A stretch of 37,332 bases of DNA from a virus. Of this stretch, positions 16,078 to 24,927 are shown piece after piece. Every line of letters starts with the position of its first letter. Within the stretch, counting starts at the first letter, position 1. The stretch is taken from positions 1-37,332 of IMG/VR virus record IMGVR_UViG_3300031857_000579. One strand, written 5' to 3'. The notes under the pieces are model-generated. The model saw only the letters and a program-made list of their open reading frames with translations. It searched no databases and was not told the origin of the DNA. The position numbers and the translations under genes were made by a program.

Positions 16078-16412
16078 CAGGTCACCTCACGTCCAGAAAC
16101 GCGAATGTTAATAGCGCTGGCTGTGCCTGCAATTGTACTGATAAAGTCGCCCACGCCAAGGACTTGGCCAACCAGTTCAGGGAACGTGTAGACCTCAGAC
16201 GCTTGCAAGGTTTTGGTCTTGGTGATCAAGTTGGTGTTGCCAGCAGAGCCAGCAGTCGTCACCAAGTTCACGCTGACCGTGGCGGCAGACGCGCTGATAT
16301 TGGTCGCTGTGAACTTGTCAATGATGGCCGTAACGCCAGTCGCTGTGTACTGGGTTGTTTGGGCGTTTTCGGCAAATTTAGCCGGTACGAGGACTTTGAC
16401 GGTGACTGTCAT
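16077..16412 (-). CDS. Small beta-rich virion protein
   Basis: A 111-residue protein made largely of beta-prone Thr/Val/Ala/Ser sequence (TVTVKVLVPAKF, ASAATVSVNLVTTAGSAG) with few charges and no Cys. It lies between a fibre/adaptor gene and the cupin gene in the late region. The composition is like small phage decoration or fibre-tip proteins and resembles the 26838 and 20776 products in style. No specific function can be assigned. Confidence 0.5.
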   Translation of the reverse strand: MTVTVKVLVPAKFAENAQTTQYTATGVTAIIDKFTATNISASAATVSVNLVTTAGSAGNTNLITKTKTLQASEVYTFPELVGQVLGVGDFISTIAGTASAINIRVSGREVT

Positions 16413-16415
16413 GGT

Positions 16416-17855
16416 TTACTCCAAGAGAAGGATATTATTCGGGATGTATTGTGTCATCAACCAATTTGTGCCATCAGACACAAGTGTCGCAGAATCTCCC
16501 GAACTTGCCAAGAGAATTGATGTGGTAGCCGCGCCCCCAGCCAAGGGCACTACGTTGCTAGACGCCGACACTAATGCCCGTACTTGGTAGTTTTGGAAGT
16601 ACAAAACGCGCCCAGAATTGGTGGATGGCGTTGGCAGGGTTACCGTGCAAGTCGAACCTGACTTATTGTTGATCAGCCAAACGTCAGTAGCCGCAACTGT
16701 AAAGTCAGCTGTTTTGGTGACTGGCGCAGACGGTGCGGCAACTGTTGAAGCCAAAGTACCGGCAGTAAAAGACAGACCAGTGCCAACGGTGACGTTGCTA
16801 AAGCCGCCAGCACCGTTGCCGTACAAAATAGATGTACCGCTAGTAGCAGGCGCGTAGTCTGTGCCCGATGTGGCGGCAGAAATTGCTGTTCCGTTGCCTT
16901 TGAGCAAGCCAGTAATTGTGGTTGATAGCGTCAGCGCAGGCGTTGCCCCACCACTTGATGTACCGGCAAGGCCATTGGCTGATACGACAGAGACAGCGGT
17001 GACGTAAGTGCCTGCGGGCTGCTTGTTGTTAAACGTGTTCCAGTCAGTACTGGATAAATAACCATCAGTAGAACCACTAGATTGCGTGATGCTTAGTGTG
17101 CCAGCCGAGTAAGCCAAAGGTGCGCTGATGGTGGCTGCGGCAATTGCAGTGCCATTGCCATACAAAACGCCAGAAATGCTCGTGGTCAGCGTTATTGCTG
17201 GCGTGGTGGTAGGGTTTGCCACCGTGCCTGCAAAGCCATTGGAAGACACAACAGACACACTGGTGACTGTACCTGTACCATAGGGCAGTGCAGGAATATC
17301 AGCGGCCACCAAAGCCCTGAATGTAGGCACGCCCGATGAGCCATTGGGCGAAGCCAACACATAGTTAGCAGTCTTGGCGGCATACGGGTTTTGCGTATCG
17401 CCATAACCAGCCGCAAGGCTAATGTCAGGTGCAATGCCGCCAGACGACACCACAGGCGATGTGGCCGTCACAGCGGTCACTGTACCTTGCGCGGGCGGCG
17501 GCAGTAGACTAAGCGCCTCTAATTGCTTTTGCATCTCAGCGACCTGAGATATTAAAGCAGAACAGCAATCTACCAAATTAGCCGCTTCAATCTGTTTAAT
17601 TAACTCAGCGCTAAGATCAACTGGCGGGGGCTGGGTATCAACATTTTGCGCCAACGCTTGCAAAGCCGCGTCGTAAGATGCAACTAAGGATTCTGAACTT
17701 GGGCCAAGACCTGCATCGTTATAAACAGCGGTCGCTGCATTCATTAAAGACACAAAAAACAAATACCAAGCTCGGTCAATTAAGCCCGTGCGAGGGTCAA
17801 TCAGCGGCACTCGCGGTGGCGTGACTGGCGTTGGTGTAGCGTTAGGGCTAGGCAT
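16416..17855 (-). CDS. Tail fibre-like repeat protein with virion-adaptor N-terminus
   Basis: A 479-residue protein. The N-terminus (PLIDPRTGLIDRAWYLFFVSL, split here as PLIDPRTGLIDRAWY plus LFFVSL) is the widespread DP-x-TG-xID-xxWYxFF segment of phage virion proteins that dock on a tail or head. A helical stretch follows (about 60-115). From about 122 there are three related beta repeats beginning GTVTAV, GTVTSVSVVSSNGFAG and VTAVSVVSANGLAG, each ending near LYGNG or LKGNGTAI. The C-terminal third is another beta domain. It sits just downstream of gp10, a plausible place for a tail-attached fibre or adaptor. Confidence 0.65.
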   Translation of the reverse strand: MPSPNATPTPVTPPRVPLIDPRTGLIDRAWYLFFVSLMNAATAVYNDAGLGPSSESLVASYDAALQALAQNVDTQPPPVDLSAELIKQIEAANLVDCCSALISQVAEMQKQLEALSLLPPPAQGTVTAVTATSPVVSSGGIAPDISLAAGYGDTQNPYAAKTANYVLASPNGSSGVPTFRALVAADIPALPYGTGTVTSVSVVSSNGFAGTVANPTTTPAITLTTSISGVLYGNGTAIAAATISAPLAYSAGTLSITQSSGSTDGYLSSTDWNTFNNKQPAGTYVTAVSVVSANGLAGTSSGGATPALTLSTTITGLLKGNGTAISAATSGTDYAPATSGTSILYGNGAGGFSNVTVGTGLSFTAGTLASTVAAPSAPVTKTADFTVAATDVWLINNKSGSTCTVTLPTPSTNSGRVLYFQNYQVRALVSASSNVVPLAGGAATTSILLASSGDSATLVSDGTNWLMTQYIPNNILLLE

Positions 17856-19386
17856 TTGTTGGACTCAGAATAAGTTCTGCGCCCATGATTGCAATCTTCA
17901 CAGGATCAGTGGCAGACACCTCATACACTCGGTCGCGCAACTTGGTGGTCATGCCCAAGCGGCGCCAGATTACGCGTCTGTAATACTGGCCAATTTTTCC
18001 CATGGACGCCCAATGCTCGTTTGACCAAGTGTGGCCGCCATCGTCTGAAAAGCGAAGCATGACTTGAGGATCCGCACCTTGGGTTGCAACGGTCGCTTGC
18101 TCTGCAATTAAATAATTATTGGACTCTGTAATTAAATCGTTGTCGTCTTCTGTTTGAAGATAAATTACTTCAGAAACAACATAACCATTCAAACCAACAC
18201 CAGACTCGCAGTCTAATTGCATCATGTGTTGGGTTGTGCGTTTTAGGTTGTTCTGGCCAGTTGGCAATGCACGCCATGAGCGCAACCACTTCTGGATGCT
18301 ACCGTTGTCCGAATAGTCGTCTAGGTCAAACGCATAAATGTTGCCGTTTTCAAAGTCACCAACGACAATCTTGTTGTTAAACGCCATCTGGCAATTACTA
18401 CGGTGACGGGTAAATTCACCATTGTCAAAGCCCGCACGCTCATGCCATGCTTGTGTCGCTGCGTCATAAACCCAAGTTGTATTGGCACTAGGGAAAACCA
18501 GTACATAAAAGCTGTGACCGTCTTGCTGGTAAGTGTACGCAATAGCGTCTGACATGTCAGCGTACTGCTGAATCTGCCATTCAACAGCGTGGGTTGAAAT
18601 GCGCTGGCCGGTGTATCCGTTGGCGCGGTAGACGATACCCTGACCACGGCGGTCGCGGCCAAGCCAGAATAGGCCGTTGTCCATCTTGGCAACCGAGTAA
18701 GGGGCAGCACAGCCCAACTCATTAAACGCGCCTTGGATGCGCTGGAGGGGGAAGTCTGTTGCGCCGGAGTCGTACCAGACCTCAATTGAGTTTGTGCCAA
18801 ACGCCCACACCTCGCGGAAGTTGGACACAACGGCAATTAGGCCGTCAGGCGAGCCTTCGGTGCTTACAAATTCTAGCGGGTCAATGGATGTACCGTCTAG
18901 CAATTGTGTTACCCACATCAACTGGCTGTTAGGCTGGTTAAACACAAAGTAGCCGTCCAAATAGCAAACAGTTACTGCGCCTGGAAAGTCTGGGTCAGTA
19001 ATTGGGCCAAAAGCGTTTGTCGTGTTGTTGTAGATGTAACTAGGGCCATTGGCTGCGATGAACAGTTGCGTGCCGTTGTCAGCCATGCTGACGGGGCCAG
19101 TACCAGCTACTGTGCCAATTAGCGTGGCCACATAGGCAGTGTTGATTTTGTAAAGCTGTGTGCCCGACACCACAAAAGACGTGTTGTCGCTGGACGAGAA
19201 GGCCCATAGGCCACGGATCGGGCCGTTGCCAATGGTGTTGAGCAGTTTGAGGCCAGGGGCGCGGTTTAGAAACGCAGGCTCTTTACCGGCCTCGGGGACA
19301 ATCTCGGGAAAAAGATTGACCATCCGAGCGTCTGCCGCGTTGACAGATCGCGCTACATAAGTAGAGCCAAGAATCGGCGTCTTCAT
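17848..19386 (-). CDS. P22 gp10-like packaged DNA stabilization protein
   Basis: A 512-residue tail accessory factor. The N-terminus KTPILGSTYVARSVNAAD with ARMVNLFPE is highly characteristic of the P22 gp10 family, and the beta-strand-rich body contains RQGQGIVYR-like and VWYDSGATDFPLQRI segments shared by it. Length is close to P22 gp10 (about 470). It forms the tail hub below gp4 and closes the channel after packaging. It starts one base into the gp4 stop and overlaps the fibre gene, so the tail genes are co-translated. Confidence 0.85.
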   Translation of the reverse strand: MKTPILGSTYVARSVNAADARMVNLFPEIVPEAGKEPAFLNRAPGLKLLNTIGNGPIRGLWAFSSSDNTSFVVSGTQLYKINTAYVATLIGTVAGTGPVSMADNGTQLFIAANGPSYIYNNTTNAFGPITDPDFPGAVTVCYLDGYFVFNQPNSQLMWVTQLLDGTSIDPLEFVSTEGSPDGLIAVVSNFREVWAFGTNSIEVWYDSGATDFPLQRIQGAFNELGCAAPYSVAKMDNGLFWLGRDRRGQGIVYRANGYTGQRISTHAVEWQIQQYADMSDAIAYTYQQDGHSFYVLVFPSANTTWVYDAATQAWHERAGFDNGEFTRHRSNCQMAFNNKIVVGDFENGNIYAFDLDDYSDNGSIQKWLRSWRALPTGQNNLKRTTQHMMQLDCESGVGLNGYVVSEVIYLQTEDDNDLITESNNYLIAEQATVATQGADPQVMLRFSDDGGHTWSNEHWASMGKIGQYYRRVIWRRLGMTTKLRDRVYEVSATDPVKIAIMGAELILSPTNA

Positions 19387-20099
19387 TAGTAGTTACCGGC
19401 ATAGATGTTGAAACGCTGGCGGTTGGCCACCAATGCGTAAGGCAGCGCCATCACATCATCAGGGTTGTTAATGCGCTTCAAGTCACGCTTAGAAGTCATC
19501 GCAATCCGTTGCACTTGTGGGCTTGGCTCAACGCCAAACTCAGGGGCAAACTCCATAGCCAAGTTGTATGTAAATGCACGCAGATAGCCTGGTGGGTAAT
19601 ACAGAATCGTAGACAAGTTGGCGGGGTTGTTCAGTTCTTCAACCGACACAAAGTGAAACTCCAAGTCCTGCGTAGGACGTGGGTAAACGTACATCTCAAT
19701 ATCAGGAAACGTCATGTTAACCCACATCACTTGTGGATAAGTGGACGTTACGGTCTTAACAGCAATACCGTTGTACTGCTGTTGATTAATAAACTTAATG
19801 CCATACGAGACATTGGTGGGCGCTCTAAAATATGTAGAGTCGTCAAGCAAAATAGGACGAAGACCTATAAAGTCACCAGATGGGCCAAGGGTGCGGCTAA
19901 TGAAGCCTGCTGGCCATGTGAAGATTTGGTCTTGCGTAGAGAACACCGACAGACGCTCGGTCTGCCAACTGTCAATCATTTGGTTAAGCGCCATCAAGGC
20001 GTCTTGTGACGTAGCCGCAGAGGGCGTTTCACCTTCAGCAAGCACACCGAGAAGTCTAAGCGCTCGTTCGATTTGTTGGCCAGCGGTGTACGTTGTCAT
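19386..20099 (-). CDS. P22 gp4-like packaged DNA stabilization protein
   Basis: A 237-residue tail accessory factor. The start (TAGQQIERALRLLGVLAEGE followed by TPSA and ALMALNQMIDSW) is the typical helical region of P22 gp4, which binds under the portal and begins the tail. Strand-forming sequence follows (VMWVNMTFPDIEMYVYPRP). It is larger than P22 gp4 (166 residues). No lysozyme motif is visible. Directly upstream of the gp10-like gene, the order found in P22-type phages. Confidence 0.8.
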   Translation of the reverse strand: MTTYTAGQQIERALRLLGVLAEGETPSAATSQDALMALNQMIDSWQTERLSVFSTQDQIFTWPAGFISRTLGPSGDFIGLRPILLDDSTYFRAPTNVSYGIKFINQQQYNGIAVKTVTSTYPQVMWVNMTFPDIEMYVYPRPTQDLEFHFVSVEELNNPANLSTILYYPPGYLRAFTYNLAMEFAPEFGVEPSPQVQRIAMTSKRDLKRINNPDDVMALPYALVANRQRFNIYAGNY

Positions 20100-20101
20100 T
20101 T

Positions 20102-20287
20102 TTAAACCTCAGCAGTGGTTTTTCTACGGCGTTTAACTTCCAGCACGTTCACAGGAGCCGCTTCTTCAGTTTCAGAAGGCGTGTCTGGATTATAACGAGT
20201 CCAGCCATTTCTTTCATCCATTTCAACCTCAGACTCCATTGTTGCAATCTTTGCGCCGTGGATGGGGTGTGTCAATGTAATGTTCAT
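20102..20287 (-). CDS. Small conserved-type phage protein
   Basis: A 61-residue protein beginning NITLTHPIHGAKIATMESE and continuing with GWTRYNPDTPSE, then a basic tail (VKRRRKTT). Similar short proteins with a THP-x-HG start and a WxRYNP motif are encoded between coat and gp4 genes in related podoviruses. Possibly a small head-tail connector or assembly factor. Placed directly after the strong hairpin at 20295-20319. Confidence 0.6.
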   Translation of the reverse strand: MNITLTHPIHGAKIATMESEVEMDERNGWTRYNPDTPSETEEAAPVNVLEVKRRRKTTAEV

Positions 20288-20294
20288 AATTTAA

Positions 20295-20319
20295 AAATGG
20301 GGGTAATTAACCCCCATTT
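20295..20319 (-). terminator. Intra-operon terminator-like hairpin
   Basis: A perfect 10-base-pair inverted repeat, AAATGGGGGT (20295-20304) and ACCCCCATTT (20310-20319), with five-base loop AATTA. On the minus strand it ends in a T-run (CATTTTTAAATT), just downstream of the 20323 stop and just before the next gene. Probably a leaky terminator that lowers tail-gene expression relative to capsid genes. Confidence 0.65.
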
Positions 20320-20322
20320 GGT

Positions 20323-20736
20323 TTACAGAACGTGGATAACTGCAAAGTTGAGTACAAAAGCCTCAGCCAGCGAACCGCCAGAAAGGTTGCGAATTGTGAT
20401 TACGCAACTTCCTGTGGTTTTGCTAGAAATCCAGCAGTTGTAAGCACCAGCGGTAGCGCCAGAAGACACGCTTAAAATAATAACGTCTTTTGCGCTGATT
20501 GTGCTGTTGTTCAAAGTGAACGAAACATTTGTAATGTTTGCCAAAGAGGCGCCGTTCAGTGTGATCTGACCAGCAGACTTGTTCAGCGTGACCGCTGTGG
20601 ACTTGTCTGTCAATTGAGTCACTGTGCCGCTTGCTTCTGCGGTGTAGCCCAACTCGCCACCAGCCAGTACAAAGTTAGATCCAATGATGTCTTGGTCTTC
20701 AAAAGCAACACCAATTGGTTTGGTATTAGAGGTCAT
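20323..20736 (-). CDS. Putative head decoration or beta-rich virion protein
   Basis: A 137-residue protein; the ATG at 20736 is chosen because AAAGGAAA precedes it, rather than an upstream in-frame start within the preceding hairpin. After a short polar N-terminus the sequence is beta-prone (VTLNKSAGQITLNGASL, NVSFTLNNSTISAKDVIIL). It is one of two small virion-like proteins just downstream of the coat protein, the position of capsid decoration proteins, and hairpins lie on both sides of the gene. Confidence 0.55.
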   Translation of the reverse strand: MTSNTKPIGVAFEDQDIIGSNFVLAGGELGYTAEASGTVTQLTDKSTAVTLNKSAGQITLNGASLANITNVSFTLNNSTISAKDVIILSVSSGATAGAYNCWISSKTTGSCVITIRNLSGGSLAEAFVLNFAVIHVL

Positions 20737-20751
20737 GATGTTTCCTTTAAA

Positions 20752-20773
20752 AATGAGGGCCGAAGCCCCCATT
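20752..20773 (-). terminator. Intra-operon UUCG hairpin
   Basis: On the minus strand AATGGGGGC, loop TTCG, GCCCTCATT, with one G-T wobble, followed by a short T-run and the ribosome site of the 20323 gene. It separates two decoration-like genes. The cUUCGg loop is typical of stable terminators and mRNA-end hairpins. Confidence 0.6.
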
Positions 20774-20775
20774 GT

Positions 20776-21183
20776 TTACTTCAAGAAGGCCGAGTAGGCA
20801 GCGTCGCCGGTACGCACAAAACGGTATGTATGTGCGCCGAAACGTGGAACGGTAACAGAACCGAAGATCGTGATACCAGTGCCTGTGGTGACAGGAACAG
20901 TAGACGATGCGCCAGTGTTGTTGTTGTTGCAGATTGTTAACTCAAAAGCAGAGCCAACTTTTGCGCTAGGAACGGCTGCATCGAGCAACGCTGCTGTGGG
21001 CAGAGTCACGGTCAATGTAGCATCGCTGCCTTTGTTGCAAACAACCAAACCAACAACCACTTGATCAGCGGTCAACGTGGTGTCGCCAGTCAAGGTTGTG
21101 GGGATAGTTTGAACCGTCAGTTGTGCTTCTGTCAGGTTGCCGTCACCAATTTGATAACCGCCTGCGCCATTAGGTAATGCCAT
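20776..21183 (-). CDS. Putative head decoration protein
   Basis: A 135-residue beta-rich protein with a Gly-rich start (MALPNGAGGYQIGDGN) and repeated Thr/Val strands (TLTVTLPTAALLD, SSTVPVTTGTGITIFG), ending FVRTGDAAYSAFLK. It is the first gene after the coat protein, with a GGAAATTATC ribosome region and flanking UUCG hairpins. Location and composition fit a capsid decoration or head-fibre protein, but the family cannot be named from sequence alone. Confidence 0.55.
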   Translation of the reverse strand: MALPNGAGGYQIGDGNLTEAQLTVQTIPTTLTGDTTLTADQVVVGLVVCNKGSDATLTVTLPTAALLDAAVPSAKVGSAFELTICNNNNTGASSTVPVTTGTGITIFGSVTVPRFGAHTYRFVRTGDAAYSAFLK

Positions 21184-21215
21184 GATAATTTCCTTTCAAT
21201 GTTAATAACAGAGAT

Positions 21216-21231
21216 AGGGGCCGAAGCCCCA
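21216..21231 (-). terminator. UUCG hairpin after the coat gene
   Basis: On the minus strand TGGGGC, loop TTCG, GCCCCT-A-type closing pair (plus-strand GGGGC at 21217-21221 and GCCCC at 21226-21230), beginning five bases beyond the coat stop. The T-run after it is weak (TATCTCTGTTATT), so it may act more as a 3'-end stabiliser than as a full terminator. Confidence 0.45.
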
Positions 21232-21236
21232 ATCAA

Positions 21237-22439
21237 TTAGCCCCAGATACGGCAGCCCATTTGTGGGCGGATCGTGTTGAAGCCGTACAAAACGTCAATA
21301 CGGCAAGGCATACGGTCATTGTTGATGTCGTACTGACGCACAACACGCAAGCTGATACCGTTGTGGACTGCGCGAGCAGCCATGTCAACACCTTGTGGCA
21401 ACAGCAAGTCAGCAGTTGCAAAAGTGATGGCGTCCTTGTGGTAGACCAAGTTCTGTGCGTACTGGCTAGAAGCAGCGCCTACGAACACAACGGCCTTACC
21501 AGAGACAGGGAAACTGTCAACGGTAGCCAAAGCATTGGCGGCGGTGTAGATAGGAGCAACAGACACGACAATTGCAGTGCCGCTGGCAGTGGCGTCAGCC
21601 AAAGCAACGAACTGGAACAACGAACCAGTGGATTCACGGGTCTGTGGGTTCACAGCAAAGCAATCAGCAACAGTGAACACGTCACCGGCTTTAACTGTCA
21701 GGCCAGAGCCGATAGTCAAAGCAATGCTAGAAGCACCTTGAGAAGTCACAGTGGTGGTCACAGAGTTGCCAGTAGCAACGCGAGAGCCAGTTGTGTGTTG
21801 CTTGATAGACTGAGACATGTTGATCTCGTCAAAGCCCAACACGCCAGTGCCCATCATGCCGTTCTTGAATTGCTTGCTGATAGTGTCTGTAGGATTGAAC
21901 AGACCTTTCATGCCTTCAACCAAGCCAGCGTTAGCAGCAGGGTTTACGGTAGCGTAACGTGGGGACATCACGGCTGCGTTCTCGTTCAGCTTCTGCTGGG
22001 CTTGCAACAAGACCAAAGAAGTAGAAGGAGTTGTGCCAGGTGTGCCAACGGTGTTACCGATGGTTTTGTACGCATTGGCCACGTCTGCATCAATAGAAGA
22101 TGCCAACTGGCTGATACGAGGCTTCAACACACGCTCTGCGAAGTCATCCAACTGCATGGTCAATTCAGCAGATGTGAAGTTGACACCGATGTGCTTTTGG
22201 CTGGCAACGGTCAAAGTGGTGAACTGCTCGTTGTCGTCTTGCACTTGCAAGGCGGCGCCATCAGTTACCAAAGCGCGATCGGGTAAGCGAATACGCAGTG
22301 TAGAACCAATCTTAGCACCTTCAACAGCGAAGCTGTCGTCATACTGGCGGTTCACGTTACGGGTAAGCACAAGGTTGTTCTCGAGGATTTCGAGAGCTTT
22401 TCTTGTGATCATATCAATCGTCAGAATACTGTTTGACAT
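21237..22439 (-). CDS. Major capsid protein, P22 gp5-like
   Basis: A 400-residue coat protein. The N-terminal region (KALEILENNLVLTRNVNRQY with GSTLRIRLP, HIGVNFTSAELTMQLDDFAER) is characteristic of the P22 coat family, an HK97-fold protein with an inserted domain. Length is close to P22 gp5 (430). Its place directly after the scaffold gene and before decoration-like genes fits. A UUCG hairpin follows the stop and a candidate internal promoter lies upstream of the scaffold, both consistent with high expression. Confidence 0.88.
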   Translation of the reverse strand: MSNSILTIDMITRKALEILENNLVLTRNVNRQYDDSFAVEGAKIGSTLRIRLPDRALVTDGAALQVQDDNEQFTTLTVASQKHIGVNFTSAELTMQLDDFAERVLKPRISQLASSIDADVANAYKTIGNTVGTPGTTPSTSLVLLQAQQKLNENAAVMSPRYATVNPAANAGLVEGMKGLFNPTDTISKQFKNGMMGTGVLGFDEINMSQSIKQHTTGSRVATGNSVTTTVTSQGASSIALTIGSGLTVKAGDVFTVADCFAVNPQTRESTGSLFQFVALADATASGTAIVVSVAPIYTAANALATVDSFPVSGKAVVFVGAASSQYAQNLVYHKDAITFATADLLLPQGVDMAARAVHNGISLRVVRQYDINNDRMPCRIDVLYGFNTIRPQMGCRIWG

Positions 22440-22460
22440 TTCAAAAGTCCTTTAAAAAAA

Positions 22461-23249
22461 TTAGCGGTTCTGTGCTTGCAGCTTTTTAATCTGTCTTGCA
22501 CGTTCAGCTTCAATCCACTGCGAGGCCGTCATGCTCTTGATAGAGCGAGGGTCTGTAGTGTCCAAAGTTGCTGCTCCAGCGGAGCGTGCAGTGACAGGAG
22601 AAATCGGCGCGGGCGCAGATGTTGTTTTCTTGATCGGGGGCGCTGATGCCAATTTGGCTTCAATTTTCCCAATCTCTTTCGCCTGACCGAGCGGCGTCAT
22701 GCGTGAGATACGATCTGCTTCTTTTGGATTTGAGCCAAGGTAGTACGCTAACTCAGGCCCAATGTCCGAAGACTGGATCGTTTCGGCCATCACGTTTGTA
22801 ATCGGTAGTTTGGGGTTGTAGGCGACTTGTTCAAAGTCGTCGTACTTATTCCTAGCTTCTTCTTCCAAGTCGTGATAACTCTCAAGAACTTGCGATTGCT
22901 GCTTGGCCGCTTCACGTTTAGCGATCAGTTCTTCAGCTTTCTGGTAGGCCAATGCTTCCGCATAGGCTTCAGGGCTTTCAAACTGGTCAACGGACGCAGT
23001 TGATGCAGCTTTCACGATTTGCGTTTCCGCAGACCGATTTGCTTGCTCTCTTTCCCACTTACGTTGCTCTCTTGCGAGGCGTTTGCCGATCATCGCATCA
23101 ATTTCAGCCTGGGAGTATTTTTTCTCCTCGACTTGATCAACTTGGTTCTCAGCGACTTCCGGCGTACTTTCAGCAACTTCAGGTGTGGCCGTCACATCCG
23201 TGGTTGGCGCGGAGTCTACTTCCGCTAGGGCTTGGACTTCTTCAGTCAT
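22461..23249 (-). CDS. Capsid scaffolding protein
   Basis: A 262-residue, highly charged helical protein just upstream of the coat gene. The acidic N-terminus (TPEVAESTPEVAENQVDQ) leads into the hallmark KYSQAEIDAMIGKRLAREQR segment of phage scaffold proteins, and the C-terminus is basic (ARQIKKLQAQNR), where P22 scaffold binds coat. It guides coat assembly and then leaves or is degraded. No protease motif is seen. The candidate promoter at 23305-23333 precedes it. Confidence 0.85.
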   Translation of the reverse strand: MTEEVQALAEVDSAPTTDVTATPEVAESTPEVAENQVDQVEEKKYSQAEIDAMIGKRLAREQRKWEREQANRSAETQIVKAASTASVDQFESPEAYAEALAYQKAEELIAKREAAKQQSQVLESYHDLEEEARNKYDDFEQVAYNPKLPITNVMAETIQSSDIGPELAYYLGSNPKEADRISRMTPLGQAKEIGKIEAKLASAPPIKKTTSAPAPISPVTARSAGAATLDTTDPRSIKSMTASQWIEAERARQIKKLQAQNR

Positions 23250-23304
23250 GTTTTCTGAATCCTAAGATTCCTCGGTCAACTGGGCCGATACAGTTTGTCA
23301 GCAC

Positions 23305-23333
23305 ATTATGCTGGAATTTATTTCAGTTAGCAA
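23305..23333 (-). promoter_or_regulatory. Candidate internal late promoter for scaffold and coat
   Basis: On the minus strand TTGCTA (plus 23328-23333), 17-base spacer, CATAAT (plus 23305-23310; five of six consensus bases), about 56 bases before the scaffold start and overlapping the end of the 23327 gene. Its place before the most highly needed virion genes makes it credible; it is sequence-pattern evidence only. Confidence 0.4.
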
Positions 23334-23584
23334 TCTGTTGCGTTAGCAAATGCAGGCAATGTTTTCAAATACCTATAACCTTGAGCAAAAGGGTTTGCGC
23401 CAGTCACATCATACGCGCATGACCAAGTTTGGTAGTCAAAAGACGATTCAGTTTCCGCAGTCTTGAAAAAGCCAACGGAAAATTCCATTTTTGTTTTTCC
23501 AACAATGCTGATATTTTTAATCCGAATGTAAGCGTTAGGTGCGGTAAAGCCCTGCTTCGATGTGGTGTCCATGCAAAGTGCCAT
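23327..23584 (-). CDS. Small virion-region hypothetical protein
   Basis: An 85-residue protein starting MALCMDTTSKQGFTAPNAY, with strand-like middle (IRIKNISIVGKTKMEFSVGF) and a Cys near each end (C4, C85). Proteins of this pattern occur next to tailspike or fibre genes in related phages, but their role is not known. It lies between the tailspike and scaffold genes, and its last codons overlap the candidate scaffold promoter. Confidence 0.55.
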   Translation of the reverse strand: MALCMDTTSKQGFTAPNAYIRIKNISIVGKTKMEFSVGFFKTAETESSFDYQTWSCAYDVTGANPFAQGYRYLKTLPAFANATDC

Positions 23585-23597
23585 GATTTTTCCTTTG

Positions 23598-24917
23598 TTA
23601 GATAGGTGCGCGGAAAGTTACTAAAACCGAAATTGTGTGTGCATCCGTTGATGTAAACGCAACATAAAACGAATTTGTGGCGGTTGAATCTAAACCCCAT
23701 GCTTTTGGATCGCCATTTGAATCACGGGTTGCACCCACAGTGTAGCCTTTGGTTAAGTATGGTGCGCTAGTTATGCTGACTGGAGTGGTGAATGTAAATT
23801 TATATGTTTGTGCCACTGCGGGTGTGTACGCATAAACTAATTTATACGTCACTTGCCCTGTTGCATCCATTGGAACAGCGGCCACAGCAGAAACAAGAGT
23901 TGGTGTTCCACTGCTGGCGGACAGTGTTGGTGCGGCTGGTGTTCCACCATCAGGAGCATTTAATTTCAAAACGCCTTGACCTGTAACAGTTTGACCGCCA
24001 CCATTGTTGCCAATCCAAAGTGGTTTGACATTGATTGTGTCAATAAAACTTGTACCCGCACCACTGAAATAGTTGTTCAAAATCACCGAACCAGAACCAT
24101 CGGTTGATGCTGTTGACAAAGTGTTTATGTTTGATCCCATCAACTCAAACCAACAATTTTCAACCATTGTGTTTTGACCCATGCCAATAGAGTCTGCGCC
24201 TGGGCAATCTTCAAATATGCAATTTCTTACAGTTGTGACAGTGTTGTCATAAGCGTGAATAATTGTGTCGCATTGACCCAAAGCATAAAACCAAGAATCA
24301 CGAATTTCAACAATGTTTGGATTTTGAAAAACTGTTCCACCATTGTTATCTAATGAAATGCAACGTGAAGGCCCGTAACTTACTTGAACATTGATGCCTT
24401 CTAAGACGTTTTGATAACTCAAATAAGGATTTGATGAAATCTTTATAAAAATACCAACCGAACCCGCACCAGTTGCGCTTGTAAATGAACGATAAGCAAG
24501 GTTTTTAAAAAACGAATTGCTATAGCCTGACAAGGACATTGCAATGTGATTCAGATTTGTTTTATCACTTGCAGTGTTAGCCCTAATCGTGAAGTTCTCC
24601 AAAGTTGCGCCAGTAATGCGCCCTGCTGTTTGCACTTTACGAATAACGGGGCCAGCGGCAGTTGCCATTTTGAGTTCGACACCCAACATGGATTCGCCAA
24701 GCAAATTAACAATTTTAGGGTCATTTGGCATATTCAAAGTGCTGATCAAATATGATCCACTTGGCATATACACAGTTCCGCCATTTGTTGGAAGCGAATC
24801 AATTGCAGCTTGAAAAGCCGCTGTGCTATCAGCAACACCCGTTTTATCAGCGCCAAAATCTAGGACGTTTGCTTGCGCCCCAGTGATCATTGAATACGAT
24901 GCTTTTGTTAAAGACAT
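23598..24917 (-). CDS. Tailspike with pectate-lyase-type beta-helix
   Basis: A 439-residue protein. After a short N-terminus, VLDFGADKTGVADSTAAFQ (split: VLDFGADKTGV plus ADSTAAFQAAID) and GGTVYMPSGSYLIS form the signature of the Pectate_lyase_3 right-handed beta-helix used in phage tailspikes. Repeating short strands with Asn turns run to about 300, followed by a beta-sandwich-like C-terminal domain. It probably binds or cleaves a host surface polysaccharide. It lacks a large N-terminal head-binding domain, so it may attach through the neighbouring fibre or adaptor proteins. Confidence 0.75.
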   Translation of the reverse strand: MSLTKASYSMITGAQANVLDFGADKTGVADSTAAFQAAIDSLPTNGGTVYMPSGSYLISTLNMPNDPKIVNLLGESMLGVELKMATAAGPVIRKVQTAGRITGATLENFTIRANTASDKTNLNHIAMSLSGYSNSFFKNLAYRSFTSATGAGSVGIFIKISSNPYLSYQNVLEGINVQVSYGPSRCISLDNNGGTVFQNPNIVEIRDSWFYALGQCDTIIHAYDNTVTTVRNCIFEDCPGADSIGMGQNTMVENCWFELMGSNINTLSTASTDGSGSVILNNYFSGAGTSFIDTINVKPLWIGNNGGGQTVTGQGVLKLNAPDGGTPAAPTLSASSGTPTLVSAVAAVPMDATGQVTYKLVYAYTPAVAQTYKFTFTTPVSITSAPYLTKGYTVGATRDSNGDPKAWGLDSTATNSFYVAFTSTDAHTISVLVTFRAPI

Positions 24918-24927
24918 TATCTTTCCT

